Assembly (NCBI GenBank): GCA_938016505.1
Contig: CALLWN010000155.1
Coordinates: forward strand, 1-7,835
Direction: 5' to 3'
Origin: an uncultured Sphingomonadaceae bacterium
Lineage (GTDB): Bacteria; Pseudomonadota; Alphaproteobacteria; Sphingomonadales; Sphingomonadaceae
Length of the DNA stretch: 7,835 nucleotides
Shown here: piece after piece, positions 6,785 through 7,835 of the stretch
Position numbering within the stretch: position 1 is the first letter of the stretch
Layout of the letters: the number at the start of each line of letters is the position of its first letter
The notes under the pieces: generated by a model
What the model saw: only the letters and a program-made list of their open reading frames with translations
Database searches by the model: none
What the model was told of the DNA's origin: nothing
Translations under genes and position numbers: made by a program

Positions 6785-7835
6785 GCGCAGAGGCGATCAC
6801 GCCTTCGGCCTCGAGCCGGTCGAGTTCGGAACCGCCCAGCCCGAGCACCTCGGCGAGGACGGTGCGGCTATGCGCTCCGAGCCGGGGCGGGGCGGTACGG
6901 ATGCTGGCAGGCGTGACCGACAGTTTCTGGGGGTAGCCGACCAGCCGCAGCGGGGTGCCATCGTCGCGGCAGACGGTCTGGACGAGACCGGTTGCCTCCA
7001 CCTGCGGGTCGGCGAACACTTCGGCCAGGCCGTTGATCGGGCCGGCCGGCACGCCGGCCTCGGCAAGTGCGGCAAGAAGGTCGGTGCGCCTGCGCTGCGC
7101 CGTGGCTGCCTCGATGTCGGCCTCCAGCGCGGCGCGGTGGATCTGGCGGCCGGCGTTGGTGGCGAAGCGCGGATCATCGGCAAGCTCGGGCCGACCGAGC
7201 ACCTCGGCGAGTGCCCTGAACTGCCGGTCGGAGCCGACTGCGATGATGAGGGTGCCATCGGCTGCCGGGAAGTCGCGATAGGGCACGACGGTCGCGTGGG
7301 CGTTGCCCGACCGCCCCGGGACCACGCCGGCGTTGAGATAGTTGGCCCAATGGTTGGCGAGGATCGCGACCTGCGCCTGGAGAAGGCCAGCGTCGATATG
7401 CTGGCCCTGGCCCGTTGCCCGGGCGTGGTGGAGTGCGGCCAGCATCGAGACGGTGGCATAGAGGCCGGTCGCAAGGTCGGCGACCGGGATCCCGGCGCGC
7501 AACGGGCCGCCACCGGGCTCGCCGGTCAGCGCCATCAGCCCACCCATGCCCTGGATCAGGAAATCATAGCCGGCCTCGTGCGCGCGCGGGCCGGTCTGGC
7601 CGAAGCCGGTGATGGAGCAGGTGACGAGCCGGGGGTTGATCCGTCTCAGATCAGCAGGGTCGAGCCCGTGGCGGGCGAGCGTCCCGGTGCGGAAATTCTC
7701 GACAAGGATGTCGGCATGGCCGGCGAGTGCGCGGATGAGGGCCGCACCTTCGGGGTGGGCGAAATCGATGGCGAGCGCCTGCTTGTTGCGGTTCGCCGCC
7801 GCGAAATAGCAGGCGTCGCCGCTGCCGTCGGGGAG
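6780..7835 (-). CDS. Family III (CaiB/BaiF) CoA-transferase, N-terminus outside window
   Basis: The C-terminal 351 residues are visible; the full family length is about 390-400, so roughly 40 residues lie beyond the right edge. The enzyme moves CoA between carboxylic acids (or acts as an acyl-CoA racemase in related members) through an aspartyl-CoA intermediate in the cytoplasm. Visible family blocks in order are YFAAANRNKQALAIDF, ILVENFRTGTLARHGLD, SITGFGQTGPRAHEAGYDF and IQGMGGLMALTGEP. GIPVADLATG follows, holding the likely catalytic Asp at about residue 120 of the visible part (codon 7478-7476). The C-terminal block has DGTLIIAVGSDRQFRAL, GVPAGPINGLAEVFADPQV and GAHSRTVLAEVLG. No residue points to a particular acid substrate. 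It converges on the nitroreductase gene, so it is transcribed independently of it. Confidence 0.92.
   Translation of the reverse strand, partial: LPDGSGDACYFAAANRNKQALAIDFAHPEGAALIRALAGHADILVENFRTGTLARHGLDPADLRRINPRLVTCSITGFGQTGPRAHEAGYDFLIQGMGGLMALTGEPGGGPLRAGIPVADLATGLYATVSMLAALHHARATGQGQHIDAGLLQAQVAILANHWANYLNAGVVPGRSGNAHATVVPYRDFPAADGTLIIAVGSDRQFRALAEVLGRPELADDPRFATNAGRQIHRAALEADIEAATAQRRRTDLLAALAEAGVPAGPINGLAEVFADPQVEATGLVQTVCRDDGTPLRLVGYPQKLSVTPASIRTAPPRLGAHSRTVLAEVLGLGGSELDRLEAEGVIASAP

Overview
This is a GC-rich window (roughly two thirds G+C) that is densely coding, with short gaps and strong codon bias. All six termination codons visible at gene ends are TGA. Base composition, the Tat-dependent secreted proteins and the gene families suggest an alphaproteobacterium, plausibly a sphingomonad. 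That placement is an inference from gene content, not a phylogeny. No tRNA, rRNA, CRISPR array, insertion sequence or phage gene was seen.

Left part (1-3674), all on the minus strand. Read in the direction of transcription, an exonuclease gene of the metallo-beta-lactamase fold (3674-2673) is followed after 9 bases by an ATP-dependent DNA ligase (2663-1095). Next come a 177-base gap and a Tat-exported metallophosphoesterase (917 to beyond the left edge). The exonuclease and ligase belong to the 'ligase-associated' (cisplatin) DNA damage response set. Its usual partners, the Lhr-type helicase and the PdeM endonuclease, are not next to them here. The ligase reading frame is broken by one in-frame amber codon (TAG, 2478-2480) near the end of its N-terminal domain, with no frameshift. 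This is the most notable point of the window.

Middle part (3760-6776), plus strand. An 85-base divergent gap leads into an alanine/glycine:cation symporter. It overlaps an OsmC-family thiol protein by 4 bases (ATGA), and 42 bases later comes a Tat-exported Acg-like nitroreductase-fold protein. The first two are almost certainly one transcription unit and the third probably joins it. The shared theme of OsmC and the nitroreductase may be redox or electrophile stress, which is inferred.

Right part (6780-7835), minus strand: the C-terminal 351 residues of a family III (CaiB/BaiF) CoA-transferase. It converges on the nitroreductase with only 3 bases between the two stop codons; its N-terminus lies beyond the right edge.

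I found no evidence for a wholly new system. The best leads are the amber-interrupted ligase, the reduced DNA-damage module, and two tentative regulatory motifs (a Pho-box-like site and a CTAGGGC inverted pair).
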